Shown one piece after another: positions 15,378 to 25,738 of a stretch of DNA of 64,000 nucleotides; position 1 is the stretch's first letter; every line of letters begins with the position of its first letter. The stretch is from positions 186,001 through 250,000 of the forward strand of contig JADKBL010000001.1 in NCBI GenBank assembly GCA_016718875.1, given 5' to 3'. The notes below the pieces were generated by a model that was given only the letters and a program-made list of their open reading frames with translations, was not told the DNA's origin and did not search any database. The stretch is from Bacteroidota bacterium. GTDB lineage: Bacteria > Bacteroidota > Bacteroidia > Bacteroidales > VadinHA17. The translations under genes were made by a program, and so were the position numbers.

Positions 15378-16673
15378 ATGAAACCTATCCTCAAAGTATT
15401 CAGTTTAGTGCTGATTTTTATAACCAGCCTTTCTTTCAATGCCTATCCTCAACTACCACCCCTGGGTGTGATAAAAGTGATCGTTTCACCCGATCATAAA
15501 GACTGGTCCTACAAATTGAATGAAGAAGCCAAGTTCACTCTCCAGATCCTGAGAAACGGGAATCTTGTGGACAATGTGACAATAGACTATGAAACCGGTC
15601 CCGAAACGCTTCCCGATGTGATAAAAAAAGGGGTGCTTCTGAAAGATGGCCGGATGGAATTCAAAGGCACAATGAAAGAGCCGGGTTTCTTTCGTGTAAT
15701 TGTCTGGGCTTATGTGGATGGCAAAAGATACGAGGGACTGGGAACGGCAGCTTTTGAACCGGAGAAGATCACCCCGGTTGGCAAAGAACCTGCTGATTTT
15801 GATGCTTTCTGGACCAAAGCCATAGCAGATGCACGAAAAATAAATCTCGATCCGGTAATGACTCTTGTTCCTGAACGCTGCACAAGTGAGGCCAATGTGT
15901 ACCATATAAATTTTCAGAATGACAAGCCGGGTTCAAGAATCTACGGAATGCTGGCAATTCCCAAAAAACCGGGCAAATATCCGGCTCTGCTTAAAGTGCC
16001 GGGCGGAGGTGTTTATCGCTATGGAGGCGATACGAGAATAGCTGCCAGCGGAATCATTACCCTTGAAATTGGGATACACGGGATACCTGTTAATCTTGAT
16101 CCCCAGTTTTATACCGATCTGTCAAACGGTGCTCTTTCAAATTACTTTACAATTAAGATGAATGACCGCGACGCATTCTACTTCAAGAGAGTCTATCTGG
16201 GCTGTGTCAAAGCCGTCGATTTTATTTACATGCTCCCCGAGTTTGACGGGAAAAACATTGCTGTAACCGGACAGAGCCAGGGAGGCATGCTGTCGATAGT
16301 CACAGCCGGACTTGACAAAAGGATAGAATATCTGGCTCCGATATATCCCGGCGGTTGTGATAACGCCCGCTACCTGGTGAAAAAGACCATTCTGAGTCCT
16401 TCCAGCTACAGATATATGGAAGCAAAACCGGGTGAGATTGAAACTATTAGTTATTTCGATGTTGTAAATTTTGCAAAGAGAATTACGATACCGGGTTTTT
16501 ACAGCTGGGGATATAATGATGTGGTGTGTACTCCTACTTCAATGTACGCAGCCTATAATGGCATAACTGCCACTAAAGAACTTCATATCTATCAGGAAAC
16601 CGGTCACTGGACCTACCCTGAAGAGCAGGAAGCTGTATATAACTGGCTGATTAAACAGCTAAAGGCTCATTAA
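15378..16673 (+). CDS. Secreted acetyl-xylan-esterase-like hydrolase (AXE1/CE7 type)
   Basis: The protein has 431 residues with a signal peptide (MKPILKVFSLVLIFITSLSF, cleavage near residue 25). An N-terminal beta domain precedes an alpha/beta-hydrolase of the AXE1/cephalosporin-deacetylase family. The triad is visible: Ser300 in GQSQGG, Asp381 in WGYNDVVCTP and His410 in ETGHW. These enzymes remove acetyl groups from xylan or small acetylated sugars in the periplasm or outside the cell. The neighbouring convergent gene encodes a GH5-like glycosidase, which fits a polysaccharide theme. There are no susC/susD genes, so this is not a full utilisation locus. Confidence 0.82.
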   Translation: MKPILKVFSLVLIFITSLSFNAYPQLPPLGVIKVIVSPDHKDWSYKLNEEAKFTLQILRNGNLVDNVTIDYETGPETLPDVIKKGVLLKDGRMEFKGTMKEPGFFRVIVWAYVDGKRYEGLGTAAFEPEKITPVGKEPADFDAFWTKAIADARKINLDPVMTLVPERCTSEANVYHINFQNDKPGSRIYGMLAIPKKPGKYPALLKVPGGGVYRYGGDTRIAASGIITLEIGIHGIPVNLDPQFYTDLSNGALSNYFTIKMNDRDAFYFKRVYLGCVKAVDFIYMLPEFDGKNIAVTGQSQGGMLSIVTAGLDKRIEYLAPIYPGGCDNARYLVKKTILSPSSYRYMEAKPGEIETISYFDVVNFAKRITIPGFYSWGYNDVVCTPTSMYAAYNGITATKELHIYQETGHWTYPEEQEAVYNWLIKQLKAH

Positions 16674-16690
16674 AACAGGTACGGCAGGGA

Positions 16691-18066
16691 TTAAATCTTT
16701 TTGATGTGGCAGAAGAGTCCGTCAAGGAACTCAGGTGATTTCACTTCCTTGCTCAAATCCTTCAGCTTTTTGCTGCTGAAGGTCTCGCCTGTCCTGATAT
16801 CAATCCACTCTATCCTGTAAGTACCCTGTTCCATTTCCGCGGAAATATTCAGACTGACTTCCAGTGGCTGGAAAATATTATCAGGAGCATCATTCATCAG
16901 GTAGATAAGCATTTCCTTACTGTCGCCACAGGCAAATACTTTTACATTTTCATTATCAGAGCTTATCATATCGCTGACATTCCTGCTGTTAAACTCTGAC
17001 CAGTTGACAGTACTGCAAAAATCACTGAAGCCGCTTATCCATTCCAGTTTCTGTACGGAAAGCTCCGGCCAGGTTTTCGGAGAGACCCATGGATGGAGGT
17101 TCCCGGCTGCTCCCACTGCCAGTGGTGCCCACAGGAAATGAAGAAAGCCTCTTTCAAATTCATATTCCATTGCATCAGGATAATCCATTCCCCCTCTCCC
17201 ACATAAACCGGGTCACCATGACTTATAGCTTCCTCAATCCTGTCGGCCAGAGCACCCATCATCACCTCGGGATCATTTCCCTGCGGGTTGTAGCCATAAA
17301 CACGCACAGAGCCGCAGTCCATCTCCCCTTTCGGATCAATGCTTGTATTGTATTGGAAGGTAACAATTCGGCCGGAGCCGTCGAGCTTTTTCACATAATC
17401 GTACATCCCTGCTTTCCAGGCATCGGTTTTCTTCGAATCATTTGCCAGGTCCCACATTATTATAATCGGTTCATCCTTCCATCTTTCGACAAAATATCTG
17501 TAGCGGTTCTTCATGGCATTCCATGATGCAGTGTGAAGCGTATCTCTCAGATCATCGGCATTTGTTGTTGTGCCTAGTTCGCTGTGTTCCTTATTGTAGA
17601 TCTGATCCTTCCCGTTCCAGCCCCAGTTGCCCTCCTGCTCCCTGATGCAGTTCTCATTCCAGAAGCTGATATTCAGATAGATCCCGTACTTTGTACAATA
17701 GTATATAACACTGTCAAGAGCCTGCATCTGCTTCTCATCAAATTGTCCGACTGATGTCTCCGGATCGGCTCCGAGTCCTGCCCAGATCCGAAGGTAATTG
17801 ACACCATGCTCTGACCAGGTTCTCATCATTGAATCAATGGCAGCGCCCTTTCTGTAGATGAGGAAATGATTCAGTCCAACCGGTACATAGGGAGTGCCGT
17901 CTTCGAATACAAAATACCGTCCGTTTTTATCAACTTTTAAAGTACCATGATCCACAAAACCCACTTCCCTCTTACCCACCTGGGTTTTGTCATTAGTACA
18001 TGAAAAAACAGTGATAATGCTTAAGAAAATTATACTTACAATTAAGAACTTTAAAGAAGTTTTCAT
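16691..18066 (-). CDS. GH5-like secreted glycoside hydrolase lipoprotein (one frameshift)
   Basis: Two overlapping frames join if the G5 run at 17190-17194 is G6, giving VGEGGMDYPDAMEYEFERG; the corrected length is about 459 residues. The N-terminus is a lipoprotein signal (lipobox ending VFSC, residues about 20-23). A TIM-barrel of the cellulase/mannanase type follows (DGTPYVPVGLNHF, GVNYLRIWAG, WKDEPIIIMWDLANDS), then a C-terminal beta domain. The putative nucleophile glutamate is in VYVGEG. At the acid/base position, where GH5 enzymes have NE, this protein has ND (LANDS), so the mechanism or activity is uncertain. Substrate unknown. Confidence 0.72.
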
Positions 18067-18101
18067 GGGATGATCTCTTATTAAATTATCAAATAGAAAT
18101 T

Positions 18102-19376
18102 CTATAATCCTGCCGTAAGCCTGACTGTCTCAATCATGTTAGTTCCTGATCTTCCGAATGGTCTGGGCATTGGCTGGGCTATACCATTTAAATCTATTGT
18201 TCTGCATCTGATCTCATATTCTCCGGCAGAACCGGCTTTACAGAGAGCGGCCCAATGAACGATTGCATTTGTAAGCGGCCAGGTGAGCGGTTTTCCTGTT
18301 TTAGGGTCAAACTGGATTACCGAAGGAAGTATCCCGCCGGGAAGATCGCTGCCCCAGTTTTCAGGAGGAGGAAGGATATCTGCATCCTGCCATTTACCAT
18401 TTGCCAGGTAAGGATCATTTTCAGGCAGTGACTGATCAGCAGGTTTCATCCAGTACTGGACCTTCTTCAATCCTGATGGTCCGATCTGTGCCAGTCCGGT
18501 TACTGCAAAGGATTCACCTGTCTTCACTTTCTCAGGCACCTTTATGAATTTGGCTGTTGTTTTCAGAGGACCTTCAACATCATTATTTCCTTCGGCATAG
18601 GTGTCATTTGCATGAAAGCTGTTTGTAAACATTATCCTTTGCAGCCATTTTACCGAGCGGTTGCTGTAATATCCGGGAACGAAAAGCCTTACAGGTCCGC
18701 CGTTTGCATGAGATATATATTTCCCGTTAAGCTTATAACATAGTATTATCGGCAGTTCACCGGGGGCTTCTTCAAGAACCCGGCTTATATGAACTGAACC
18801 ATAGAATATCTGCGAAGCATCATCATTATGATATCCGTAGTAATATATTCGCCTGATGTTTTGTTTTGGCCCTGTTTTCCATAAGACATCACGCAGGGGA
18901 ACTCCCTCCCATAAACCCATTCCGTAAAGTTTCTTCGCGTTCGTGCATGAAAGAACATGAAGATAGCGCACTGCCTTAGTCTCTGACAGTTTCATCAGGT
19001 CATTCCAGGTAAACGGATTGCCGTGTTCGGAGGTCATGGGATTTCCAATTTCTGAGTTGCTCGCGGGGTCCGCTGATATTTCCAGTTTCCAGGTATCACG
19101 TGTCAGACCGATTGCTGCCAGTTTCTCCTCCGGAATCTCTGTAAGAACAGGATTTCCTCTTCGCTGAACAAAGAATTTGTCAGCCGGAGTGAGGTATTCA
19201 AGTTCGCTGACAGCTTTCTTAAGTACCGTATCGTCAGATATATTCATAGCATTATGGATTGTGCCGGTTTCAGATGAATTGATATTGTGAAGTGCAGATT
19301 CAATGAAGGGAATTCCTGCAGCTATTGCGCCCATTGTCTGCAGTGCTTTGCCCCGTGTCATATTGCCTTTTTTCAT
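18102..19376 (-). CDS. Sulfite-oxidase-like molybdopterin oxidoreductase
   Basis: The 424-residue protein has a molybdopterin-binding domain with the Mo-ligand cysteine at about residue 144 (HVLSCTNAKK) and the family segment GYYSNRSVKWLQ. A C-terminal Mo-co dimerisation domain (residues about 290-424) follows. The N-terminus (MTRGKALQTMGAIAAG) resembles a Tat signal but has RGK where twin arginines are expected, so its export route is unclear. Such enzymes oxidise sulfite or reduce oxidised methionine or sulfoxides. No haem or cytochrome partner is adjacent. It stands between the glycosidase and the permease on the same strand. Confidence 0.82.
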   Translation of the reverse strand: MKKGNMTRGKALQTMGAIAAGIPFIESALHNINSSETGTIHNAMNISDDTVLKKAVSELEYLTPADKFFVQRRGNPVLTEIPEEKLAAIGLTRDTWKLEISADPASNSEIGNPMTSEHGNPFTWNDLMKLSETKAVRYLHVLSCTNAKKLYGMGLWEGVPLRDVLWKTGPKQNIRRIYYYGYHNDDASQIFYGSVHISRVLEEAPGELPIILCYKLNGKYISHANGGPVRLFVPGYYSNRSVKWLQRIMFTNSFHANDTYAEGNNDVEGPLKTTAKFIKVPEKVKTGESFAVTGLAQIGPSGLKKVQYWMKPADQSLPENDPYLANGKWQDADILPPPENWGSDLPGGILPSVIQFDPKTGKPLTWPLTNAIVHWAALCKAGSAGEYEIRCRTIDLNGIAQPMPRPFGRSGTNMIETVRLTAGL

Positions 19377-19412
19377 TTTGCCTCCTAAGGTAAGTGTTAT
19401 GTCATTATGGTA

Positions 19413-21816
19413 TTACTCGTATCTTAATGCATCTATTGGGTTCCTCGTTGCAGCCCTCCAGCTCTGCCAGCTGACAGTCAGTATGGCTATCCCAAGTGCA
19501 ATGAAACCGGAAAGTGCAAAAATCCACCAGCTGAGTTCTGTTCTGTATGCAAAATTACTGAGCCATTTGTCCATTGCAAACCATGAAACAGGAACAGCAA
19601 TTACAATTGCCAGAACAACCCATTTTGCAAAGTCGCCATTCAGTAAAACCAAAATCCGGATAATCCTTGCACCGGTTACTTTCCGGATACCTATCTCCTT
19701 GGTTCGTCTTGTTATGGAATAGGCTGTAAGTCCTGATAGTCCAAGACATGCGATTATAATTGCCAGGATTGAGCTTGCCAGGAACAAACCACTGAAGCGT
19801 TCGTCGGCGCTGTACTGCTCATTATAATAATCGTCGAGGAAGAAATAACTGAAAGGATTTCCGGGATAGTGGGAGTTCCAGATCTTCTCCAGTTCAGGGA
19901 TAAGCCGTTCAATACCCGTCGTACCGGCTCTGATTGTATAGTATTTATTTGCAGGTTGATTGAAAAATGCGATAGGCGCAGGCAGCTCTTTAAGGGACTG
20001 CTGATTAAAATCATTAATGACACCCTTTATAACAACCTTATGGCTTCCTCCTCTCAAGAATTTCCCGGGAGTGCTTTCTGCATCATTGAAACCGTAATAG
20101 GTGAGCGCTGATTCATTCAGAAGAATCTTATCCGATTCCTCATTTACCGAGAGATTGAAGTTTTCTCCCGCAAGTACTGTCAGTCCGTATGTTTTGAAAA
20201 AATTATTATCAATATAGTAAACATCGATCCTTTTTTCAGTGTTACGTCCCTCAACAGGGATGCCATAAACACGAGAGTCTTTTATTTCAGTACCGGGTAC
20301 ATTTGAGGAACCTGATATGCTGCTTACCCCCGAAAGAGCTGTTATTTCATTTTTAAAAGACTCAACTCCATTCATGTACGATTCAAATGAATCGGCCGTG
20401 ATTATTCTGGGACCGTCAAGGACTATCAGCCCTTCTATATCAAATCCCAGATCGTGATCGCGCATAAAATTAACCTGTCGGAAAATTGTAATTGTACAGG
20501 CAATCAGAATTACTGAAATGGTGAACTGGAAAACCACGAGATAATTCCTGATCCGGCTTATCCACGTGGATCCGACAGGTTTTTTTCCCTTTCAGGACAA
20601 GTCCCGGAGCAAATCGTGAAATATAAAGGGCCGGAAGCAGACCTGTGAACAGAGATCCTGAGAAAAGCAAAAAGCAGAAAAGCAGAATAACTATAATGTA
20701 ATCTATCTGCAGCGGGCTTTGCATCACTTGTTTAAAAAAGGGAAGCAGAAGAAGTACGCCTGTAAGACTTATTAAAAGCGAAACCAGATTTAATAAAGCT
20801 GACTCAGTTAGCAACTGAAAAACCAGGTCCGTTTTTGAAGCTCCGGCAACTTTCCGGATTCCCACTTCATGGGCTCTTTCAACAGACCGTGATGTAGCCA
20901 GGTTGATGTAATTTATGAATGCTATGAATAAAACAAGACAGGCAATAATCCCGAGAGAAACTATATTTCTGTAACTGCCGTTGACCTCGAGCTCGTTGCT
21001 GACAGATGATTTTAAATGAATATCCGTAAGACTGACCAGTCTGTATTCGAGCAGATAAAACGCTTCCTTCATTGATTTGCCGATAAAGGCTTCTGGTATC
21101 TGTGGCAGCTTTTTCTCAAGAGCTTTGGCATCGGCACCCGGGGAAAGAAGAACATATGAATATACTCTCTCGTTAACCCAGGAATTATCCCAGTATTTTG
21201 AGTCTTTTATCAGGTTTTCATATGAAACCAGAATATCAAATTTTATATGAGAATTCCCCGGAATGGACTTAGCTATTCCGCTTACCTCAAAATCAGCTCT
21301 GCCGTCGAGGGTGATCATTTTGCCTATCGGATTTTCATTCCCGAAATATCGCCGGGCAGTCTCTTCAGTAATAACTGCATGGTTGATAGCCAGGATTGAT
21401 GTATCAGGATTACCGTCAACAAGCGGAAAGGAAAAAATATCAAAAAAAGAGGATTGGGCAAACAGGATATTTTTCTCCTTGAAGGTCTTATCCCCATATT
21501 TAACCAGGCTCTCGGAACGATAAAACCGTGTATATTTTTCGACTTCAGGAAACATGTTCTTCATCTCTCTTCCGATAGCTGCAGATCCCGAAGCAGAATG
21601 CTGTTCAAGGATCCCCTCTTCGTAAAGCCGGTAATCGACCCTGTATATGTTTTCTGCATTCTTATGGAACTTATCGTATGAAGTCTCTGTTTTTATCCAC
21701 AATATGATGAGAATAAATGCAGTAATACCGATTGTCAGTCCCAGAAGGTTAATAAAGAAATAACCCTTGTTTATCAGGAGGTTCCTGATTGTTAAATTAA
21801 GATAGTGCCTGATCAT
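19413..21816 (-). CDS. FtsX/MacB-type ABC permease, one frameshift
   Basis: Two frames (20470-21816 and 19413-20537) are halves of one protein of about 800 residues. The A7 run at 20580-20586 should be A6, which gives KPVGSTWISRIRNYLVVF. Each half has a MacB-like periplasmic domain followed by FtsX-type helices (GIRKVAGASKTDLVFQLL; GIRKVTGARIIRILVLL). The duplicated layout with an N-terminal helix (FFINLLGLTIGITAFILI) is common in this phylum, where the proteins export peptides, lipoproteins or antibiotics with a separate ATPase. No ATPase gene is adjacent. Substrate unknown. Confidence 0.85.
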
Positions 21817-22020
21817 TATGCCTGAATAAATGAAGCTGAATTTAAATCAATTGCCGGACCTCTCAAAATACCAACTCATTGATAAAGTTACTAAACACAT
21901 TGATGCTATTCAAATAATTTGAAGTGACATGCCAAAAGTATTTCGCAAAAATTCACCCCCTGAATTTTCAGAGAATTAATTCTTAATATTGTTAGAGATA
22001 TAATTTTAAATGAAAACCAT

Positions 22021-22572
22021 ATGAAAAACCGTCAGTTAATCACCTCATTTTTCCTTGTATTTGCAATAGTGATCTCAGGGAAAGCACAAACTGTAAATTC
22101 CAAAATGACCTATCATGATCCCGGATTGAAAAAAGTAGTCCAGGTGGCGATTGTTGTAAAAGATATTGAAGCCAGTAGCAAGCTGTGGGCAGAACTGCTC
22201 GGCATGCCGGTTCCAAAGATCAGTACCACAAGGCCCGGTCATGAAGTGAGTCAGGTTTACAGGGGAAAACCCTCCGAAGGACAGGTAAAACTCACTTTCT
22301 TTAATCTCGGGCAGGTTGTTATTGAACTGCTGCAGCCCATAAGTGAAGGAACAAGCTGGAAGGAATGGCTCGACACGAAAGGAGAAGGAGTTCAGCATCT
22401 TGGATTCCAGGTTGTTGATCCGGATAAAACTTCAGCAGAACTTGACAAGGCAGGATATCCCATGTTCCATAAGGGCAGATATGATTCACTTGACGGCACC
22501 TATATCTATCATGATACCCAGGAGGCTCTGGGAGTTGTAATAGAATTGCTTCATTCAGATCCCAAAAAATAG
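22021..22572 (+). CDS. Secreted VOC/glyoxalase-superfamily protein
   Basis: This 183-residue protein has a signal peptide (MKNRQLITSFFLVFAIVISGKAQ) and one VOC domain (residues about 35-180). It shows paired beta-alpha-beta-beta-beta modules: VVQVAIVVKDIEASSKLWAE and GVQHLGFQVVDPDKT. Metal-ligand-type residues (E in VIELLQ, H in VQHLGF, E in VIELLH) are present. It resembles methylmalonyl-CoA epimerase or lactoylglutathione lyase folds, but secretion argues against those activities. Function unknown. Confidence 0.75.
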   Translation: MKNRQLITSFFLVFAIVISGKAQTVNSKMTYHDPGLKKVVQVAIVVKDIEASSKLWAELLGMPVPKISTTRPGHEVSQVYRGKPSEGQVKLTFFNLGQVVIELLQPISEGTSWKEWLDTKGEGVQHLGFQVVDPDKTSAELDKAGYPMFHKGRYDSLDGTYIYHDTQEALGVVIELLHSDPKK

Positions 22573-22626
22573 AGTTTGCATCATAACAGAACCGGTAAGT
22601 ATCCAAATCTATCCGATTCAGTAATC

Positions 22627-22672
22627 CTTCCTTTGCGACCTTTGCATTGACTTTGCGTTCTTTGCGGTTAAT
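22627..22672 (+). repeat. CTTTGCG short repeats
   Basis: Four imperfect copies of CTTTGCG/CTTTGCA occur in 46 bases between the VOC and alcohol dehydrogenase genes (CCTTTGCGACCTTTGCATTG, then CTTTGCGTTCTTTGCGG). No hairpin or terminator is evident. It looks like one of the small spacer repeats of this genome. Confidence 0.6.
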
Positions 22673-22719
22673 GGTTTTATTTGCTATTTTTCGGAGTTGA
22701 ATAATTAATAGAAACTGAC

Positions 22720-23877
22720 ATGAAAGATTTTGAATTCTATAACCCGGTAAAGGTATTTTTTGGTAAGGATCAGGTTGCCCAGATTACAGGGCAGGTGCCT
22801 GCAGGAAGTAAGGTAATACTCATTTACGGCGGAGGCAGTATTTTTAAGAACGGCGTATATGACAGGGTTAAATCTGCCCTGAAAGGCTATGATCTCACCG
22901 AATTCGGTGGTATTGAACCAAATCCCACCTATGAAACTTCAATGAAAGCGGTGGAGATAATCAAACAGAAGAATATAAGCTACATAATTGCAGCAGGAGG
23001 CGGTTCGGTTATTGATGCCACCAAATTCATTGCGGCAGCAGCGCTCTTTAAAAACGGCGATCCATGGAAGATCCTTTCGGAAGGGGCCGAGGTAACAGAG
23101 GCAATCCCGTTCGGATGTGTTCTGACACTGCCTGCTACAGGAACCGAAATGAACAAGAACTCTGTAATCAGCCGGAAGTCGACACAGGAAAAAATGGCAT
23201 TTTCAGTTCCTCCTGTCTTCCCGAAATTCTCAATTCTTTTACCCGATGCAGCAGGATCTCTTCCGCAGAAACAGGTTGCCAACGGGATTGTTGATGCTTT
23301 TGTCCATGTAACGGAACAGTATCTCACATATCCTGTGAATGCACCCATCCAGGACAGGTTTGCAGAAGCCATAATGATAACACTTATTGAAGAAGCTCCA
23401 AAAGTATATGCAAAACCTGATGACTATGAGGCTATGTCAAACCTTATGTGGAGCGCAACTATGGCACTGAACGGACTCATCAGCTGCGGCGTGCCGGGCG
23501 ACTGGTCAGTGCATTCCATTGGTCATGAGCTCACAGCATTTCATGGAATTGATCATGCCAGGACACTTGCAATAGTTCTTCCGGGTCTGTGGAAAACACT
23601 CAGGGAGGAGAAGAAAGGAAAACTCCTGCAGTATGGTGAAAGAGTCTGGGGCATTAAATCAGGAACTGAAGAAGAAAGAGTTACTGCAGCAATTGACAAA
23701 ACCGAAAAATTCTTCCAGTCACTTGGAATAGGTACCCGACTTTCAGATTACGGTGTGAAAAAAGATACCATCGACAGGATTGTAACCCGTTTCGAAGAGA
23801 GGAAATGGTTATCAATGGGTGACAGAGGACTTACTACTCCGCAGGTAACACGGAAGGCCCTGGAGATTCAGCTATAG
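22720..23877 (+). CDS. Iron-containing alcohol dehydrogenase (YqhD/BDH type)
   Basis: The 385-residue protein starts KDFEFYNPVKVFFGKDQV and has the NAD(P)-binding GGGS (AAGGGSVIDATKFIAA). The metal-binding aspartate and histidine are in IVDAFVHVTEQYL, and the two later histidines in SIGHELTAFHGIDHARTLA. It best fits the YqhD/butanol dehydrogenase subgroup, which reduces aldehydes with NAD(P)H in the cytoplasm. It is probably transcribed alone: the gene before it is 147 bases away and the next is convergent. Confidence 0.9.
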   Translation: MKDFEFYNPVKVFFGKDQVAQITGQVPAGSKVILIYGGGSIFKNGVYDRVKSALKGYDLTEFGGIEPNPTYETSMKAVEIIKQKNISYIIAAGGGSVIDATKFIAAAALFKNGDPWKILSEGAEVTEAIPFGCVLTLPATGTEMNKNSVISRKSTQEKMAFSVPPVFPKFSILLPDAAGSLPQKQVANGIVDAFVHVTEQYLTYPVNAPIQDRFAEAIMITLIEEAPKVYAKPDDYEAMSNLMWSATMALNGLISCGVPGDWSVHSIGHELTAFHGIDHARTLAIVLPGLWKTLREEKKGKLLQYGERVWGIKSGTEEERVTAAIDKTEKFFQSLGIGTRLSDYGVKKDTIDRIVTRFEERKWLSMGDRGLTTPQVTRKALEIQL

Positions 23878-23895
23878 CCCCCGGCGCTAACGCGG

Positions 23896-23990
23896 GTCCA
23901 CCCCCTGAAGGGGGTAAAATCCACGTTACTTACCAAAAGTTTAGCACATATCATGCATTTACCCCCCTTCAGGGGGGGCAGGGGGGCTAA
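23896..23990. terminator. C/G-tract inverted repeats between convergent genes
   Basis: Two G/C hairpin units lie between the convergent dehydrogenase and ettA genes: CCACCCCCTGAAGGGGGT near 23899-23916 and ACCCCCCTTCAGGGGGGG near 23960-23977. Each is self-complementary and they are also complementary to one another. They may act as a bidirectional terminator. The same kind of tract occurs near 15241 and 29065. Confidence 0.5.
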
Positions 23991-25669
23991 ACCAGCTTCT
24001 TATACTTAATCCTCACCGGTGTTGTATCAGCAACCCTCTTCTTATAATTCTCCTCATAATCAGAGTAATTACCCTCGAACCAGACAACCTTTGAATCGCC
24101 TTCGAAGGCCAGCATATGAGTGGTAACCCTGTCGAGGAACCAGCGGTCGTGGGAAATGATTACGGCACAACCGGCAAAATTCTCAAGTCCCTCCTCAAGT
24201 GCACGGAGGGTATTTACATCAATATCGTTTGTAGGCTCATCAAGCAGAAGAACATTTGCCCCTGATTTAAGTGTAAGAGCCAGATGGAGCCTGTTTCTCT
24301 CCCCGCCTGAAAGGATACCACACTTTTTCTCCTGATCAGCTCCTGTGAAGTTAAAACGCGAAACATAGGCCCTGGCATTTATTAGCCTGTTACCTACCAT
24401 CACATCCTGCTGTCCGCCGGAAATCACTTCATAAACAGTTTTTGCGGGATCAATTGCTTCATGTGCCTGGTCTACATAACCAAGAACAACAGTTTCGCCA
24501 ATACTGAAAGTCCCTTTTGTTGCCTTCTCCTGTTCCATTATCAGTCTGAACAGTGTTGTCTTTCCGGCTCCATTCGGTCCTATAACTCCGACTATACCGT
24601 TCGGTGGCAGGGTGAAATCGAGATTCTCGAAAAGGACTCTGTCATCAAATGCCTTTGTAACAGCTTTGGCCTCAATAACCTTGTCGCCAAGTCTCGGTCC
24701 GTTAGGTATGAAGATCTCAAGCTTGTCTTCTTTCTGTTTTATGTCCTGGTTGAGAAGATTCTCATATGCACCAAGCCTGGCTTTCGATTTTGCATGTCGT
24801 GCTTTCGGCGACATCCTAACCCACTCAAGCTCTCTTTCAAGTATTTTTCTTCTTTTAACATTCCCTTTCTCTTCCACCTCAAGTCTTTTTGCTTTCTGCT
24901 CAAGCCATGAGGAATAATTACCTTTCCACGGAATGCCTTCTCCCCTGTCAAGTTCAAGGATCCATCCGGCAACATTATCGAGGAAATACCTGTCGTGTGT
25001 TATACAAATAACAGTACCGTGATATTGCTTCAGAGTAGTTTCAAGCCACTGTACAGATTCGGCATCCAGGTGGTTGGTAGGCTCATCCAGAAGCAGTACA
25101 TCAGGTTGTTTCAGAAGAAGGCGGCACAGAGCAACCCTTCTTCGCTCCCCTCCTGACAAAACATTTACACGCGCTGTTCCTTCGGGACATCTGAGAGCAT
25201 CCATTGCGCGGTCGAGCTTATGTTCTATATTCCATCCGTCGTGATAGTCAATTTTTTCCTGAAGCACAGCCTGGCGGTCCATCAGCTGTTGCATCTTATC
25301 AGGATTTTCATACACTTCAGGCTCTCCGAAACTGTTATTTATCTTTTCATACTCCTGAATTACCTTTATAATCTCCTTCACACCCTCCTCAACAATCTCC
25401 CTTACAGTGCGGCTGTCATCCAGCAAAGGATCCTGCGAAAGATGTCCTACCGTATAACCCGGAAGGAAGGTAACATCACCCTGAAACTCCTTTTCAAGTC
25501 CTGCAATTATCTTAAGCAGAGTTGATTTACCAGATCCGTTAAGACCGATAATCCCGATCTTCGCTCCAAGAAAAAACGAAAGGGAAATATCTTTAAGCAC
25601 CTGCCTGTGAGGGGGAAAAGTCTTTCCCACCCTGTACATCGAGAAAATTATCTTATTGTCTTCAGCCAT
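23987..25669 (-). CDS. ettA: ABC-F ATPase EttA
   Basis: The 560-residue protein has two ABC domains joined by a linker and no membrane segment. Walker A motifs are GLNGSGKST and GPNGAGKTT; signatures are LSGGERRRVAL and LSGGERNRLHL. The inter-domain arm (residues about 240-325, rich in KRRKILERELEWVRMSPKAR) matches EttA. EttA binds the ribosomal E site and adjusts entry into elongation to the ATP/ADP level. Length and start fit the family. It lies 69 bases upstream of the WD40-caspase gene end and is probably transcribed separately. Confidence 0.93.
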   Translation of the reverse strand: MAEDNKIIFSMYRVGKTFPPHRQVLKDISLSFFLGAKIGIIGLNGSGKSTLLKIIAGLEKEFQGDVTFLPGYTVGHLSQDPLLDDSRTVREIVEEGVKEIIKVIQEYEKINNSFGEPEVYENPDKMQQLMDRQAVLQEKIDYHDGWNIEHKLDRAMDALRCPEGTARVNVLSGGERRRVALCRLLLKQPDVLLLDEPTNHLDAESVQWLETTLKQYHGTVICITHDRYFLDNVAGWILELDRGEGIPWKGNYSSWLEQKAKRLEVEEKGNVKRRKILERELEWVRMSPKARHAKSKARLGAYENLLNQDIKQKEDKLEIFIPNGPRLGDKVIEAKAVTKAFDDRVLFENLDFTLPPNGIVGVIGPNGAGKTTLFRLIMEQEKATKGTFSIGETVVLGYVDQAHEAIDPAKTVYEVISGGQQDVMVGNRLINARAYVSRFNFTGADQEKKCGILSGGERNRLHLALTLKSGANVLLLDEPTNDIDVNTLRALEEGLENFAGCAVIISHDRWFLDRVTTHMLAFEGDSKVVWFEGNYSDYEENYKKRVADTTPVRIKYKKLV

Positions 25670-25738
25670 TGGTTTATGTTTTAATTCTTTGGCAAAAATA
25701 TAATGAAAAGAGATGTGGAAGCAATTTTATGTAAAATA

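Noticed and set aside
15486..15905. Minus-strand frames inside the esterase gene
   Set aside because: They are antisense shadows of a gene with a complete catalytic triad and signal peptide.
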